A stretch of 64,000 nt of DNA, from NCBI RefSeq assembly GCF_051020955.1, contig NW_027476110.1, positions 124,001-188,000 of the forward strand, given 5' to 3'. The notes below the pieces were generated by a model. The model did no database searches, had not been told where the DNA came from, and was given only the letters and a program-made list of their open reading frames with translations. Below are positions 19,189-30,159 of the stretch, piece by piece. How positions within the stretch are numbered: position 1 is the stretch's first letter; every line of letters starts with the position of its first letter. Source of the DNA: Megalopta genalis. Taxonomy: Eukaryota > Arthropoda > Insecta > Hymenoptera > Halictidae. The translations under genes were made by a program, and so were the position numbers.

Positions 19189-22100
19189 TCAGCTGACCGG
19201 GGTTTCTCGGCGTGGGCGCGCACGCCGTCCCCGGGCACGTCGGGCGGGATCTGTAAGCTCCCGATCCCGCTCGGCAGCCTCCTTCCGCGACATAACCTCC
19301 TCGCAGAAAGAGATTGCTGCCGCCCACTTCCCCGGGCCCTCCAGCATGGCCCCAACTAGGCTGGAGAGTGCGAGGTCGTGGCCGACTTCTCGCTTCAGGA
19401 CTCGGCGCAGCGCTGAAAAGGCGGGACATTCCTCCAGCGTGTGCTGCGCCGAGTCTTCCTCCGCGCCACAGTGGTGGCACACCGTCGTCGCTTCCCGCCC
19501 GATGCGACACAGGTAGACACCGAAGCAGCCATGCCCGGTGAACACCTGCGTCGCTCGGTAGGAGAGCCTGCCATGCCGTCTCTCCCGCCACGAGGTGAAG
19601 TGTGGCAGGAGAGCCCCGGGGACGCGCTCGCCGGCGTGGGAGCAAAGCTCGGCACGCCATCTGGCGAGCGCTAGTCTCCGGGCCTGGAGCTCGAAGCCCT
19701 CGACCGTCTCTCGCTCCGGCGGGGCCCCTCGAGCACGGCTGGCGATGCTTGTGCGCCCATAAACATAGGCGCGCACCGCCGCCTGAAGCTCGAAGGGAAG
19801 TTCTCCCGCCAGAGCAAGCGCCGCCACGGTAGACGTGGTGCGGTAACCTCTTATGAGGCGGATGGCCATCCGCCTCTGCAGCCGGCGCAAGAACAGCGTG
19901 TTGCGCCGGCTGGTCATCACGTACGGCGCCCATATTGGGGCACCGTATAAGGCCATAGACCGCACCACGCCCAGGTATAGGCGGCGCACCAAATCACCCG
20001 GTCCCCCGAGGTTGGGCAGCAGGCGGCCCAAAGAGGCCGCCGCCTTTTCGACTCGGGGGACGAGACGGTCGAGATGCGCATCGAAGTCCCAGCGGCTGTC
20101 GAGGATCAGTCCGAGATATTTCAACTGGGACTTCACCTCGACGCAGGCTTCTCCAACCCGGATCCACGATCTGGCCGGTGGCCGAGACCGAGGCCGTCCG
20201 TGGAACCAGACAGCCTCGGCCTTCTCCGGGGCTATTTTCAGCCCCAGATCGCGGATCCTCGCGACGACGGCTGCCACCGCAACCTCTGCTCGTCGGATGG
20301 TCCTCTCGAAGGTACTTCCGACGGCGACCACCAACGTGTCGTCCGCGTAGCAGACGAGGGTGGCACCGTCGGGCAGGGAGGCCTTCTCCAGGACCGCGTT
20401 GTAACCCAGGTCCCACAGGAGCGGTCCTAAAACAGACCCCTGCGGGACCCCGCGGTCCACTTCCCTCCGTATCATCCCGTACCGGCCCGGGTATTCGACC
20501 CACCTGTCCCGCAGGTAGGCCCCGATCACCCGCCTCAGATAGGGAGGCACCTGGTGATCGACGAGGGCCCCCCTAATGGCGGACCAGGGCAGGGTGTTGA
20601 ACGCATTGACGATGTCAATGGACACCGCCAAGCACACCCCGCCCCTTGCCACGGCATTGTCCGAGAGGGACTTGAGACGGACGATAGCGTCGACCGTCGA
20701 TCGCCCCTCCCGGAAGCCAAACTGGCAGTCCGCCAGATCTGGGCCGTCGCGGGACAGGTGCCTGGAGAGGCGGGCAACAATGATCTTCTCGAAGATCTTG
20801 CCCGCCTCATCCAGGAGACAAATGGGCCGGTACGCGGAGGGAGAATCCCCCGGCCTCCCATCCTTCCTCAAGAGGACCATCCGACTTTCTCTCCATAGGT
20901 CGGGGAACGTCCCCGACCTCAGGAGCCCAGAGTAGAGGCTCCTCAGCCTCTCCCCCAGGACGCTCGTGGCGAGCAACCAGACCCGGCCGGGGATACCGTC
21001 CGGCCCCGGGGCGGTATTCTTGCCCCGGAGCCATTTGACGACCCCGGCCATCTCCTCCGGCGCGACCTCAAGATCCGGGGACCACTCATGTTCCTCTGGC
21101 TCAGGGACGGGCCGGGACGGCCCCTCGCTAACGGGGAATAAAGCGTCCACGACCCGCCCGAGCAGCCCCGGATCCAGGCTCTCCGTCACGGGGGGCGCCC
21201 AGGGACGCAATCGTCCCAATGCCATCTTGTATGGGCGCCCCCACGGATCTCGGTTTAGAGAGCCGAGGAGATCGCGCCAGGCCTGGTCCTTCGCTCGCCT
21301 GATGGCCAGCTGCAGGGCGACCACCTTCTCCCGATATCGCCCGTACAGCTGGGCAGCCAGCACGTCGTCCGTACGTCGTCGTCGACGGGCGCGAGCGTAC
21401 TGGCGTCGCGCGCGGACGCACTCGGTGCGTAATTCAGCTATCGCACGCGACCACCAGTACACAGCCTTCCTCGGGAAGACCCTGGCCCGGGGCATGGCGA
21501 CGTCGCAAACCGACGTCATTGCGCCACGGAACCAATGGGCCTCCCCATTCCCGTCGACTGGCCCGGCCGGTGTTGCTGGCCAGGCCACGACGTGGGCCGC
21601 CGCCATCAGAGCGTCCTGGTCGAGGCGCTTCAGCGCCCACCGCGGTCGAGGCGAACCTTCATCGGTGGGGCGACGACGGAGTGTCGATGGTGGGGCGGCG
21701 GAGAGGTCGAGAACTATGTATCTGTGGTCAGACAACGTCTCGACCCCTTCCGCCACCCTCCACCCCGTAATACGGCGCGCGGCCTGGGGCGTTGCCCACG
21801 AAAGGTCAACGATGGACCCCCCGTTATGCCGCACGCACGTATGGACCGAGCCCGTGTTCAGGAGACGGAGCTCCAGTCCCGCCGCCCAATCCAGCACCTC
21901 CCGGCCCCTCGAATCAGTCCCGGGGGAACCCCAAGCCGTGGCCTTGGCATTAAAGTCCCCCAGGACCAGCACCGGACGGGGATGGCAGCGGGAGACGCAT
22001 CTCCCTACCCCGTCCAGATACTGCTCAAACTCTTCGAGGGACCACCTTGGAGGTGCGTATATCGCCACAACCGCGGTGCCGCCCCAATCGACGGCCACGT

Positions 22101-22332
22101 ATCCCAGGCCGCGCTCGATAAGCGAGCACGGCGGGGACCCCGGCCTCCCAGCCCAAATAATCGCGGCGGAGCCAATCGAGTCCCCCATCCAGTGTGGATG
22201 TTTGGGGACCCTGTGCGGCTCCGCCACGACTGCCAACCCGGCACCCCGCTCGGCCAGGCATTGAAACAGGAGATCCTGCGCTCCGGCCGAGCAGTTGAGG
22301 TTAACTTGTATTATCGGGCCCGGGGGCCCCAT
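19189..22332 (-). CDS. B4 ORF2: endonuclease / reverse transcriptase, 1047 aa
   Basis: All endonuclease (EPH, GDFNAK, SDHRYI) and RT (IDIVNAF, GVPQGS, CYADD) motifs and the C-terminal CCHC are intact. Distinguishing variants: SEGPSRP near residue 402, LLATSVLG, DAIVRLKS, IRGALVD, RWDFDAH and a C-terminal TPVS. The SEGPSRP/DAIV/IRGA set recurs in B6 and B11, marking a subfamily. Coupled to ORF1 through TAATG. Confidence 0.95.
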   Translation of the reverse strand: MGPPGPIIQVNLNCSAGAQDLLFQCLAERGAGLAVVAEPHRVPKHPHWMGDSIGSAAIIWAGRPGSPPCSLIERGLGYVAVDWGGTAVVAIYAPPRWSLEEFEQYLDGVGRCVSRCHPRPVLVLGDFNAKATAWGSPGTDSRGREVLDWAAGLELRLLNTGSVHTCVRHNGGSIVDLSWATPQAARRITGWRVAEGVETLSDHRYIVLDLSAAPPSTLRRRPTDEGSPRPRWALKRLDQDALMAAAHVVAWPATPAGPVDGNGEAHWFRGAMTSVCDVAMPRARVFPRKAVYWWSRAIAELRTECVRARRQYARARRRRRTDDVLAAQLYGRYREKVVALQLAIRRAKDQAWRDLLGSLNRDPWGRPYKMALGRLRPWAPPVTESLDPGLLGRVVDALFPVSEGPSRPVPEPEEHEWSPDLEVAPEEMAGVVKWLRGKNTAPGPDGIPGRVWLLATSVLGERLRSLYSGLLRSGTFPDLWRESRMVLLRKDGRPGDSPSAYRPICLLDEAGKIFEKIIVARLSRHLSRDGPDLADCQFGFREGRSTVDAIVRLKSLSDNAVARGGVCLAVSIDIVNAFNTLPWSAIRGALVDHQVPPYLRRVIGAYLRDRWVEYPGRYGMIRREVDRGVPQGSVLGPLLWDLGYNAVLEKASLPDGATLVCYADDTLVVAVGSTFERTIRRAEVAVAAVVARIRDLGLKIAPEKAEAVWFHGRPRSRPPARSWIRVGEACVEVKSQLKYLGLILDSRWDFDAHLDRLVPRVEKAAASLGRLLPNLGGPGDLVRRLYLGVVRSMALYGAPIWAPYVMTSRRNTLFLRRLQRRMAIRLIRGYRTTSTVAALALAGELPFELQAAVRAYVYGRTSIASRARGAPPERETVEGFELQARRLALARWRAELCSHAGERVPGALLPHFTSWRERRHGRLSYRATQVFTGHGCFGVYLCRIGREATTVCHHCGAEEDSAQHTLEECPAFSALRRVLKREVGHDLALSSLVGAMLEGPGKWAAAISFCEEVMSRKEAAERDRELTDPARRARGRRARPRRETPVS

Positions 22333-24527
22333 TACACAGCCGTGTCCATCGCCGTCACGGCCGCGGATGCGGTGGCATCTGGGACTATAGTGGCCCCATT
22401 CGCCCCCGCGGGTGCGGCGGTAGCATCAGGCGGTGCCGCCTTTTCGTTGCTGGCCACGGTGGTCGCTGCCTTGGCCATCGTGGTTTCCTTCCCTTTTTTA
22501 TTGAATCTGGCAGACGACCTTTGGCCGCCTACCTTGCCTCGCCTCGCACTGACAGGACACGCCCGGCCGCCGAGGCGGTGACCAGAAGGCCTGCCCGCGC
22601 CCGCACAAAGCGGACAATTGGGCGTGGCCGTACAGGCTGCCACCTTATGGTCCCGACTGCCGCATCTATAGCAGCAGTCGGACCTATCCTCGGCAGAAGT
22701 GCACCGCTGACTGGTGTGGCCAACATCAAGGCAACGGTAACACTGCAGAGGCCGGGCACTCAGGGCCTCCACGGCTGCATGGGTCCAGCCGACGGTTATC
22801 CGGCCCGCGACAGCAACCTTGCGAGCGGCCGCGGCAGGACATCGGACCCAGAGGGTGCCCAATCCCGAGGGGGAAGACCGGATTTCGCCGGTATTGATGT
22901 CCCCCTCGCTGCACCCGCCCACGCGGGCAACAGCCGCAGCGACCTCCGCCGGCGTGGTCGAATCGACCAGGCCGCGCACCCTAAGGTCAGCTTTTTTGAC
23001 CGGACGCGCGACCTTTACGCCGGTGCCTGCCAGCGCTTCCGCCACTTTTCTGGCGAGGACGGTGGCCTTGGCGGCCCCATCGGTGCCAGGGACTTCCAAA
23101 ATTAACCCCCCAGTCACCGCCCTTCGCGGCCTCAGCGAGGCGATGCCAATTTCTGCCAGGTCCACCTTGGACCTGGCAGTGGCCATCGCCTGCGCGTAAG
23201 TAATGTCCACGCCAGACGGAACCGTTATGGTAACCGCTGCTGTGCGTGGCGGTCGCGGAGGCAGGGGTGTCTTCCTGGGGGCCGCCGGGACCACCCGTCC
23301 TTTTTTATTATTCGCCGCCGCAGTGGCCTTGGCAGCCGCCTTTTTAGCCTTGCGGCCAACCACCTGGGACCACGCCTCCTGGGGCGGAGGCGCGGCAGAG
23401 GGTAGCGCCGATTCTGCTCGCGGTCGAGCGGGCTCCGTCTGGGCCGCTATAGCCGCCCCAGCTTTCCCACCTTTCTTCTTCTTCTTCGTCTTCCGCCCCA
23501 CCCTGTCCGAAAACTGTGAGGGGACGGACGGCCCAGGTGCCACCGATCGCAGGGCCGAGTCCGTTCGCGGCGCGAGCTCCCTCCTGAATGACGCCAATTT
23601 GGCGTCTATCAGGGCGCTTATCTGCGCCAGAAAATCTGCGGGCGCAGTCGCATGTGGGGGCGAGGACTTTTCTTGCCCGGAGCGTTGGCAGTCCCGGGCG
23701 GCGACGATCGGCGGCGATACTGAGCCCTCTCCCGGGCGCGGCGGCGGAGGCATTGCGGCAGCAGCCGTACTCGCCTCCACCACCTGCCGGAGCCGATCCA
23801 CCTCCGCCCGCAGCTCCGTCATTTGCCCCCTGAGGACGGCATTCTCTGCCTCCAGGGCACGCGTGGCGTCGGTAGCTGACCTAACCGCAAGCTCGGACAC
23901 CCCCACCCTGCCGTTTAAGGCGGCCACCCTTAGGGCGCGGGCCAAATTGCCCTTCAGCCCCTTTGACACGCCGGAGATCCTGGCCACTTCATCCAGGCTC
24001 TCCAATATAGCGGCCGCGACATCCCGCGTTGGACGGTTGCGGAAATTTTCCGCTATATCCGTCTCGTCCGGGAGCGGGACGCTCGACCGCGATGGTCTCG
24101 GCACGGGGGCACCCGGGTCGAATATCGCCGCCACCTCCCTTGCCTCGGCCTCCAGCTGCGAAGCCTCGGCCAGCCTAAGTTTGGCCTCTGCGAGGCCAAC
24201 ATATTCGCCGGTCGTCGGCGGCCGTCCTCTTTTCCTCGCTGACGACGAGCCCGGGACACTCTGCGATGAGTGGTGGGAGGAGACAGAGAAATCTGACTCC
24301 TCCCCCTCATCGCACTCACCAAGGCCCGCTGCGGTCCTCTTTTTGCCGCGTGTCGCCGAATGCCTCCGCGACACCGGCTCTGTGCATCTTTTGAGGCGCA
24401 CGATAGGCCCGCGCACCTCCACCTCACGCTCGTTTCCCCCCTCCCCGGTTGTTTGTGAAAAAGTAGACTCCATACTTAATCCCACGAGTGTGGTCGGAAA
24501 GGAGGTCACCCCGGGTAGAGCCGCCAT
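22332..24527 (-). CDS. B4 ORF1: gag-like protein, 731 aa
   Basis: Same architecture as B3 ORF1, with all three knuckles intact. Differs from B3 by scattered substitutions (SSHHSS, AEVDRLR in the coiled coil, RVGRKTKK, AAIAAQ), so B3 and B4 are not a very recent duplicate pair despite sharing a junction filler. Confidence 0.93.
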   Translation of the reverse strand: MAALPGVTSFPTTLVGLSMESTFSQTTGEGGNEREVEVRGPIVRLKRCTEPVSRRHSATRGKKRTAAGLGECDEGEESDFSVSSHHSSQSVPGSSSARKRGRPPTTGEYVGLAEAKLRLAEASQLEAEAREVAAIFDPGAPVPRPSRSSVPLPDETDIAENFRNRPTRDVAAAILESLDEVARISGVSKGLKGNLARALRVAALNGRVGVSELAVRSATDATRALEAENAVLRGQMTELRAEVDRLRQVVEASTAAAAMPPPPRPGEGSVSPPIVAARDCQRSGQEKSSPPHATAPADFLAQISALIDAKLASFRRELAPRTDSALRSVAPGPSVPSQFSDRVGRKTKKKKKGGKAGAAIAAQTEPARPRAESALPSAAPPPQEAWSQVVGRKAKKAAAKATAAANNKKGRVVPAAPRKTPLPPRPPRTAAVTITVPSGVDITYAQAMATARSKVDLAEIGIASLRPRRAVTGGLILEVPGTDGAAKATVLARKVAEALAGTGVKVARPVKKADLRVRGLVDSTTPAEVAAAVARVGGCSEGDINTGEIRSSPSGLGTLWVRCPAAAARKVAVAGRITVGWTHAAVEALSARPLQCYRCLDVGHTSQRCTSAEDRSDCCYRCGSRDHKVAACTATPNCPLCAGAGRPSGHRLGGRACPVSARRGKVGGQRSSARFNKKGKETTMAKAATTVASNEKAAPPDATAAPAGANGATIVPDATASAAVTAMDTAV

Positions 24528-24898
24528 ACCCGGGGAAGGCTAATACGCCCGGGGGGTCGCCAGGTACCCCGGGGTTGTCCGCTAACGATTGGTGCACCCA
24601 CCAACCATAGCTGGCGCTTACTCCAGCTACGCCCTCTTCACCGCGCAACACTGCTTGGGGCTAGGGATTTTTTAGAGAGGTTGTCATCCTCGCGGCCCGG
24701 CCGGTTAAGGCAAGACCCCCGTTCCTGTAAAACATGACCACAGGTTTACGGTATGTGTCCGACTTTAGTTGGCCCCTCACCTCAAGCCACTCCGGCATGG
24801 TAGAACCTGCCAGGGAATAAATTCCCCGCCAGCACAGCCTTGAGGATCATTAGGGCACGAAGCCCCCCCACCACGACAAGGTAGCGGACACGGGGGGG

Positions 24899-24910
24899 AA
24901 TCAAGCACCA
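24899..24910 (-). repeat. Filler at B4 5' junction
   Basis: Plus strand aatcaagcacca between the B4 5' end and the first telomeric unit (24911). Sense strand: ...AAGG TGGTGCTTGATT CCCCCCC. Identical to the B3 5' filler. Confidence 0.85.
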
Positions 24911-24987
24911 CCTTGACATAACCTTGACATAACCTTGACATAACCTTGACATAACCTTGACATAACCTTGACATAACCTTGACATAA

Positions 24988-24989
<2 letters not shown>
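24911..24989 (-). repeat. Telomere-like spacer, 7 units
   Basis: Seven perfect units (24911-24987) plus cc before the B5 tail. Confidence 0.95.
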
Positions 24990-25021
<32 letters not shown>

Positions 25022-25540
25022 TTTACGTGGAGGAAATCTGCTCGCCAGACACCCCCGCCCCGCCCGGGGGAGCGGGACGAAGGTAGTGTGGGGATTGACC
25101 CACTAAAACCTCCACGGCGACCTGAGGACGCAGGACCGATCGCTGGCGATTCAACGGGGGAGCCACGGGAACTCTTGAAGAACACTACCGCGGCTCCCCC
25201 TCGCCTGGCCGGCCATCAAGATGGTAACGATGGCCGGCCGCGTCCCGGGGGGAAATAAAATAAATCCTCCCCCCTAAAATCCATTTAAATTTGGCGGCGC
25301 GAGGGGTCGCACCCCGCACCGCCCCGACACGGCGACCGCGCGATAGGTGACCAGGGCCCCCGCCCTGATCACATCGGCCGCTGGGGGGACGACGAGTATA
25401 TTGGAGGAGGATTACAGTTAACCCTCGCCTCCTTCAGGCGACTCGTCATCCCCCACTCCCAACAGTGGAGGTCCTCCTCTGTTGGCGGGCGGCGGGCAAT
25501 GAAACCAGCATATTCTGGTACACCTGCCGCCCGCCTACTC

Positions 25541-28500
25541 TCAGCTGCCCGGGGTTTCTCGGCGTGGGCGCGCACGCCGTCCCCGGGCACGTCGGGCGGG
25601 ATCTGTAAGCTCCCGATCCCGCTCGGCAGCCTCCTTCCGCGACATAACCTCCTCGCAGAAAGAGATTGCTGCCGCCCACTTCCCCGGGCCCTCCAGCATG
25701 GCCCCAACTAGGCTGGAGAGTGCGAGGTCGTGGCCGACTTCCCGTTTTAGGACTCGGCGCAGCGCTGAAAAGGCGGGACATTCCTCCAGCGTGTGCTGCG
25801 CCGAGTCTTCCTCCGCGCCACAGTGGTGGCACACCGTCGTCGCTTCCCGCCCGATGCGACACAGGTAGACACCGAAGCAGCCATGCCCGGTGAACACCTG
25901 CGTCGCTCGGTAGGAGAGCCTGCCATGCCGTCTCTCCCGCCACGAGGTGAAGTGCGGCAGGAGAGCCCCGGGGACGCGCTCGCCGGCGTGGGAGCAAAGC
26001 TCGGCACGCCATCTGGCGAGCGCTAGTCTCCGGGCCTGGAGCTCGAAGCCCTCGACCGTCTCTCGCTCCGGCGGGGCCCCTCGAGCACGGCTGGCGATGC
26101 TTGTGCGCCCATAAACATAGGCGCGCACCGCCGCCTGAAGCTCGAAGGGAAGTTCTCCCGCCAGAGCAAGCGCCGCCACGGTAGACGTGGTGCGGTAACC
26201 TCTTATGAGGCGGATGGCGATCCGCCTCTGCAGCCGGCGCAACAATAGCGTGTTGCGCCGGCTGGTCATCACGTACGGCGCCCATATTGGGGCACCGTAT
26301 AAGGCCATAGACCGCACCACGCCCAGGTATAGGCGGCGCACCAAATCTCCCGGTCCCCCGAGGTTGGGCAGCAGGCGGCCCAAAGAGGCCGCCGCCTTTT
26401 CGACTCGGGGGACGAGACGGTCGAGATGCGCATCGAAGCACCAGTGGCTGTCGAGGATCAGTCCGAGATATTTCAACTCGGACTTCACCTCGACGCAGGC
26501 TTCTCCAACCCGGATCCACGATCTGGCCGGTGGCCGAGACCGAGGCCGTCCGTGAAACCAGACAGCCCCGGCCTTCTCCGGGGCTATTTTCAGCCCCAGA
26601 TCGCGGATCCTCGCGACGACGGCTGCCACCGCAACCTCTGCTCGACGGATGGTCCTCTCGAAGGTACTCCCGACGGCGACCACCAACGTGTCGTCCGCGT
26701 AGCAGACGAGGGTGGCACCGTCGGGCAGGGAGGCCTTTTCCAGGACCGCGTTGTAACCTAGGTCCCACAGGAGCGGTCCTAAAACGGACCCCTGCGGGAC
26801 CCCGCGGTCCACTTCCCTCCGTATCATCCCGCACCGGCCCGGGTATTCAACCCACCTGTCCCGCAGGTAGGCCCCGATCACCCGCCTCAGATAGGGAGGC
26901 ACCTGGTGATCGACGAGGGCCTCCCTAATGGCGGACCAGGGCAGGGTGTTGAACGCATTGACGATGTCAATGGACACCGCCAAGCACACCCCGCCCCTTG
27001 CCACGGCATTGTCCGAGAGGGACTTGAGACGGTCGATAGCGTCGACCGTCGATCGCCCCTCCCGGAAGCCAAACTGGCAGTCCGCCAGATCGGGGCCGTC
27101 GCGGGACAGGTGCCTGGAGAGGCGGGCAACAATGATCTTCTCGAAGATCTTGCCCGCCTCATCCAGGAGACAAATGGGCCGGTACGCGGAGGGAGAATCC
27201 CCCGGCCTCCCATCCTTCCTCAAGAGGACCATCCGACTTTCTCTCCATAGGTCGGGGAACGTCCCCGACCTCAGGAGCCCAGAGTAGAGGCTCCTCAGCC
27301 TCTCGCCCAGGACGCTCGCGGCGAGCAGCCAGACCCGGCCGGGGATACCGTCCGGCCCCGGGGCGGTATTCTTGCCCCGGAGCCATTTGACGACCGCGGC
27401 CATCTCCTCCGGCGCGACCTCAAGATCCGGGGACCACTCATGTTCCTCTGGCTCAGGGACAGGCCGGGACGCCTCCCCGCTAACGGGGAATAAAGCGTCC
27501 ACGACCCGCCCGAGCAGCCCCGGATCCAGGCTCTCCGTCACGGGGGGCGCCCAGGGACGCAATCGTCCCAATGCCATCTTGTATGGGCGCCCCCACGGAT
27601 CTCGGTTCAGAGAGCCGAGGAGATCGCGCCATGCCTGGTCCTTCGCTCGCCTGATGGCCAGCTGCAGGGCGACCACCTTCTCCCGATATCGCCCGTACAG
27701 CTGGGCAGCCAGAACGTCGTCCGTACGTCGTCGTCGACGGGCGCGAGCGTACTGGCGTCGCGCGCGGACGCACTCGGGGCGTAACTCCGCTATCGCGCGC
27801 GACCACCAGTACACCGCCTTCCTCGGGAAGACCCTGGCCCGGGGCATGGCTACGTCGCAAATGGACGTCATTGCGCCACGGAACCAATGGGCCTCCCCAT
27901 TCCCGTCGACTGGCCCGGCCGGTGTTGCTGGCCAGGCCACGACGTGGGCCGCCGCCATCAGAGCGTCCTGGTCGAGGCGCTTCAGCGCCCACCGCGGTCG
28001 AGGCGAACCTTCATCGGCGGGGCGACGACGGGGTGTCGATGGTGGGGCGGCGGAGAGGTCGAGAACTATGTATCTGTGGTCAGACAACGTCTCGACCCCT
28101 TCCGCCACCCTCCACCCCGTAATACGGCGCGCGGCCTGGGGCGTTGCCCACGAAAGGTCAACGATGGACCCCCCGTTATGCCGCACGCACGTATGGACCG
28201 AGCCCGTGTTCAGGAGACGGAGCTCCAGTCCCGCCGCCCAATCCAGCACCTCCCGGCCCCTCGAATCAGTCCCGGGGGAACCCCAAGCCGTGGCCTTGGC
28301 ATTAAAGTCCCCCAGGACCAGCACCGGACGGGGATGGCAGCGGGAGACGCATCTCCCTACCCCGTCCAGATACTGCTCAAACTCTTCGAGGGACCACCTT
28401 GGAGGTGCGTATACCGCCACAACCGCGGTGCCGCCCCAATCAACGGCCACGTATCCCAGGCCGCGCTCGATAAGCGGGCACGGCGGGGACCCCGACCTCC

Positions 28501-28684
28501 CAGCCCAAATAATCGCGGCAGAGCCAATCGAGTCCCCCATCCAGTGTGGATGTTTGGGGACCCTGTGCGGCTCCGCCACGACTGCCAACCCGGCACCCCG
28601 CTCGGCCAGGCATTGAAACAGGAGATCCTGCGCTCTGGCCGAGCAGTTGAGGTTAACTTGTATTATCGGGCCCGGGGGCCCCAT
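25541..28684 (-). CDS. B5 ORF2: endonuclease / reverse transcriptase, 1047 aa
   Basis: Complete and uninterrupted, all catalytic motifs present. Variants: EKAGAVWF (Glu to Gly near 706), DSHWCFDAH near 745-753 (shared with B7), RRIAIRL, PGRCGM (shared with B7 and B10). TAATG junction with the truncated ORF1 at 28682-28686. Confidence 0.94.
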   Translation of the reverse strand: MGPPGPIIQVNLNCSARAQDLLFQCLAERGAGLAVVAEPHRVPKHPHWMGDSIGSAAIIWAGRSGSPPCPLIERGLGYVAVDWGGTAVVAVYAPPRWSLEEFEQYLDGVGRCVSRCHPRPVLVLGDFNAKATAWGSPGTDSRGREVLDWAAGLELRLLNTGSVHTCVRHNGGSIVDLSWATPQAARRITGWRVAEGVETLSDHRYIVLDLSAAPPSTPRRRPADEGSPRPRWALKRLDQDALMAAAHVVAWPATPAGPVDGNGEAHWFRGAMTSICDVAMPRARVFPRKAVYWWSRAIAELRPECVRARRQYARARRRRRTDDVLAAQLYGRYREKVVALQLAIRRAKDQAWRDLLGSLNRDPWGRPYKMALGRLRPWAPPVTESLDPGLLGRVVDALFPVSGEASRPVPEPEEHEWSPDLEVAPEEMAAVVKWLRGKNTAPGPDGIPGRVWLLAASVLGERLRSLYSGLLRSGTFPDLWRESRMVLLRKDGRPGDSPSAYRPICLLDEAGKIFEKIIVARLSRHLSRDGPDLADCQFGFREGRSTVDAIDRLKSLSDNAVARGGVCLAVSIDIVNAFNTLPWSAIREALVDHQVPPYLRRVIGAYLRDRWVEYPGRCGMIRREVDRGVPQGSVLGPLLWDLGYNAVLEKASLPDGATLVCYADDTLVVAVGSTFERTIRRAEVAVAAVVARIRDLGLKIAPEKAGAVWFHGRPRSRPPARSWIRVGEACVEVKSELKYLGLILDSHWCFDAHLDRLVPRVEKAAASLGRLLPNLGGPGDLVRRLYLGVVRSMALYGAPIWAPYVMTSRRNTLLLRRLQRRIAIRLIRGYRTTSTVAALALAGELPFELQAAVRAYVYGRTSIASRARGAPPERETVEGFELQARRLALARWRAELCSHAGERVPGALLPHFTSWRERRHGRLSYRATQVFTGHGCFGVYLCRIGREATTVCHHCGAEEDSAQHTLEECPAFSALRRVLKREVGHDLALSSLVGAMLEGPGKWAAAISFCEEVMSRKEAAERDRELTDPARRARGRRARPRRETPGS

Positions 28685-30145
28685 TACACAGCCGTGTCCA
28701 TCGCCGTCACGGCCGCGGATGCGGTGGCGTCTGGGACTTTAGTGGCCCCATCGGCCCACGCGGGCGCGGCGGTAGCATCAGGCGGTGCCGCCTTTTCGTT
28801 GCTGGCCACGGTGGTCGCTGCCTTGGCCATCGTGGTTTCCTTCCCTTTTTTATTGAATCTGGCAGACGACCTTTGGCCGCCTACCTTGCCTCGCCTCGCA
28901 CTGACAGGACACGCCCGGCCGCCGAGGCGGTGACCAGAAGGCCTGCCCGCGCCCGCACAAAGCGGACAATTGGGCGTGGCCGTACAGGCTGCCACCTTAT
29001 GGTCCCGAATGCCGCATCTATAGCAGCAGTCGGACCTATCCTCGGCAGAAGTGCACCGCTGACTGGTGTGGCCAACATCAAGGCAACGGTAACACTGCAG
29101 AGGCCGGGCACTCAGGGCCTCCACGACTGCATGGGTCCAGCCGACGGTTATCCGGCCCGCGACAGCAACCTTGCGAGCGGCCGCGGCAGGACATCGGACC
29201 CAGAGGGTGCCCAATCCCGAGGGGGAAGACCGGATTTCGCCGGTATTGATGTCCCCCTCGCTGCACCCGCCCACGCGGGCAACAGCCGCAGCGACCTCCG
29301 CCGGCGTGGTCGAATCGACCAGGCCGCGCACCCTAAGGTCAGCTTTTTTGACCGGACGCGCGACCTTTACGCCGGTGCCTGCCAGCGCTTCCGCCACTTT
29401 TGTGGCGAGGACGGTGGCCTTGGCGGCCCCATCGGTGCCAGGGACTTCCAAAATTAACCCCCCAGTCACCGCCCTTCGCGGCCTCAGCGAGGCGATGCCA
29501 ATTTCTGCCAGGTCCACCTTGGACCTGGCAGTGGCCATCGCCTGCGCGTAAGTAATGTCCACGCCAGACGGAACCGTTATGGTAACCGCTGCTGTGCGTG
29601 GCGGTCGCGGAGGCAGGGGTGTCTTCCTGGGGGCCGCCGGGACCACCCGTCCTTTTTTGTTATTCGCCGCCGCAGTGGCCTTGGCAGCCGCCTTTTTAGC
29701 CTTGCGGCCAACCACCTGGGACCACGCCTCCTGGGGCGGAGGCGCGGCAGAGTGTAGCGCCGATTCTGCTCGCGGTCGAGCGGGCTCCGTCTGGGCAGCT
29801 ATAGCCGCCCCAGCTTTCCCACCTTTCTTCTTCTTCTTCGTCATCCGCCCCACCCTGTCCGAAGACTGTGAGGGGACGGACGGCCCAGGTGCCACCGATC
29901 GCAGGGCCGAGTCCGTTCGCGGCGCGAGCTCCCTCCTGAATGACGCCAATTTGGCGTCTATCAGGGCGCTTATCTGCGCCAGAAAATCTGCGGGCGCAGT
30001 CGCATGTGGGGGCGAGGACTTTTCTTGCCCGGAGCGTTGGCAGTCCCGGGCGGCGACGATCGGCGGCGATACTGAGCCCCCTCCCGGGCGCGGCGGCGGA
30101 GGCATTGCGGCAGCAGCCGTACTCGCCTCCACCACCTGCCGGAGC
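28684..30145 (-). pseudogene. B5 ORF1 fragment, N-terminal third missing
   Basis: Retains residues from about 246 (LRQVVEAS) to the stop; the AT-hook-like motif and most of the coiled coil are gone, the zinc knuckles remain (CYRCGIRDH variant in the second). The open frame extends to a GTG at 30145-30147, not an ATG; the repeat-derived ATG here is out of frame. Confidence 0.9.
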
Positions 30146-30159
30146 ACCTTGACATAACC
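30146..30159 (-). repeat. Telomere-like spacer, 1 unit
   Basis: Single unit at 30147-30157 plus cc; one A at 30146 belongs to the flank of B5. Confidence 0.95.

Larger units (their letters stand above)
18654..24898 (-). mobile_element. B4: full-length family B element
   Basis: Tail 18654-18672; 3'UTR 18673-19188; both ORFs intact; 5'UTR 24528-24898. The 3'UTR belongs to a variant type (AGTATGTTGG and ACAACAGGGG near 19045-19115) shared with B7 and B12. Its 5' end carries the same filler as B3, here followed by seven telomeric units. Confidence 0.96.
24990..30145 (-). mobile_element. B5: family B element, 5'-truncated within ORF1
   Basis: Tail 24990-25019; 3'UTR 25020-25540; ORF2 complete; ORF1 cut at 30145 (...ccggagc). 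The sense 5' flank ends AAGGT. Without a 5'UTR the copy has probably lost its promoter. Confidence 0.94.
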
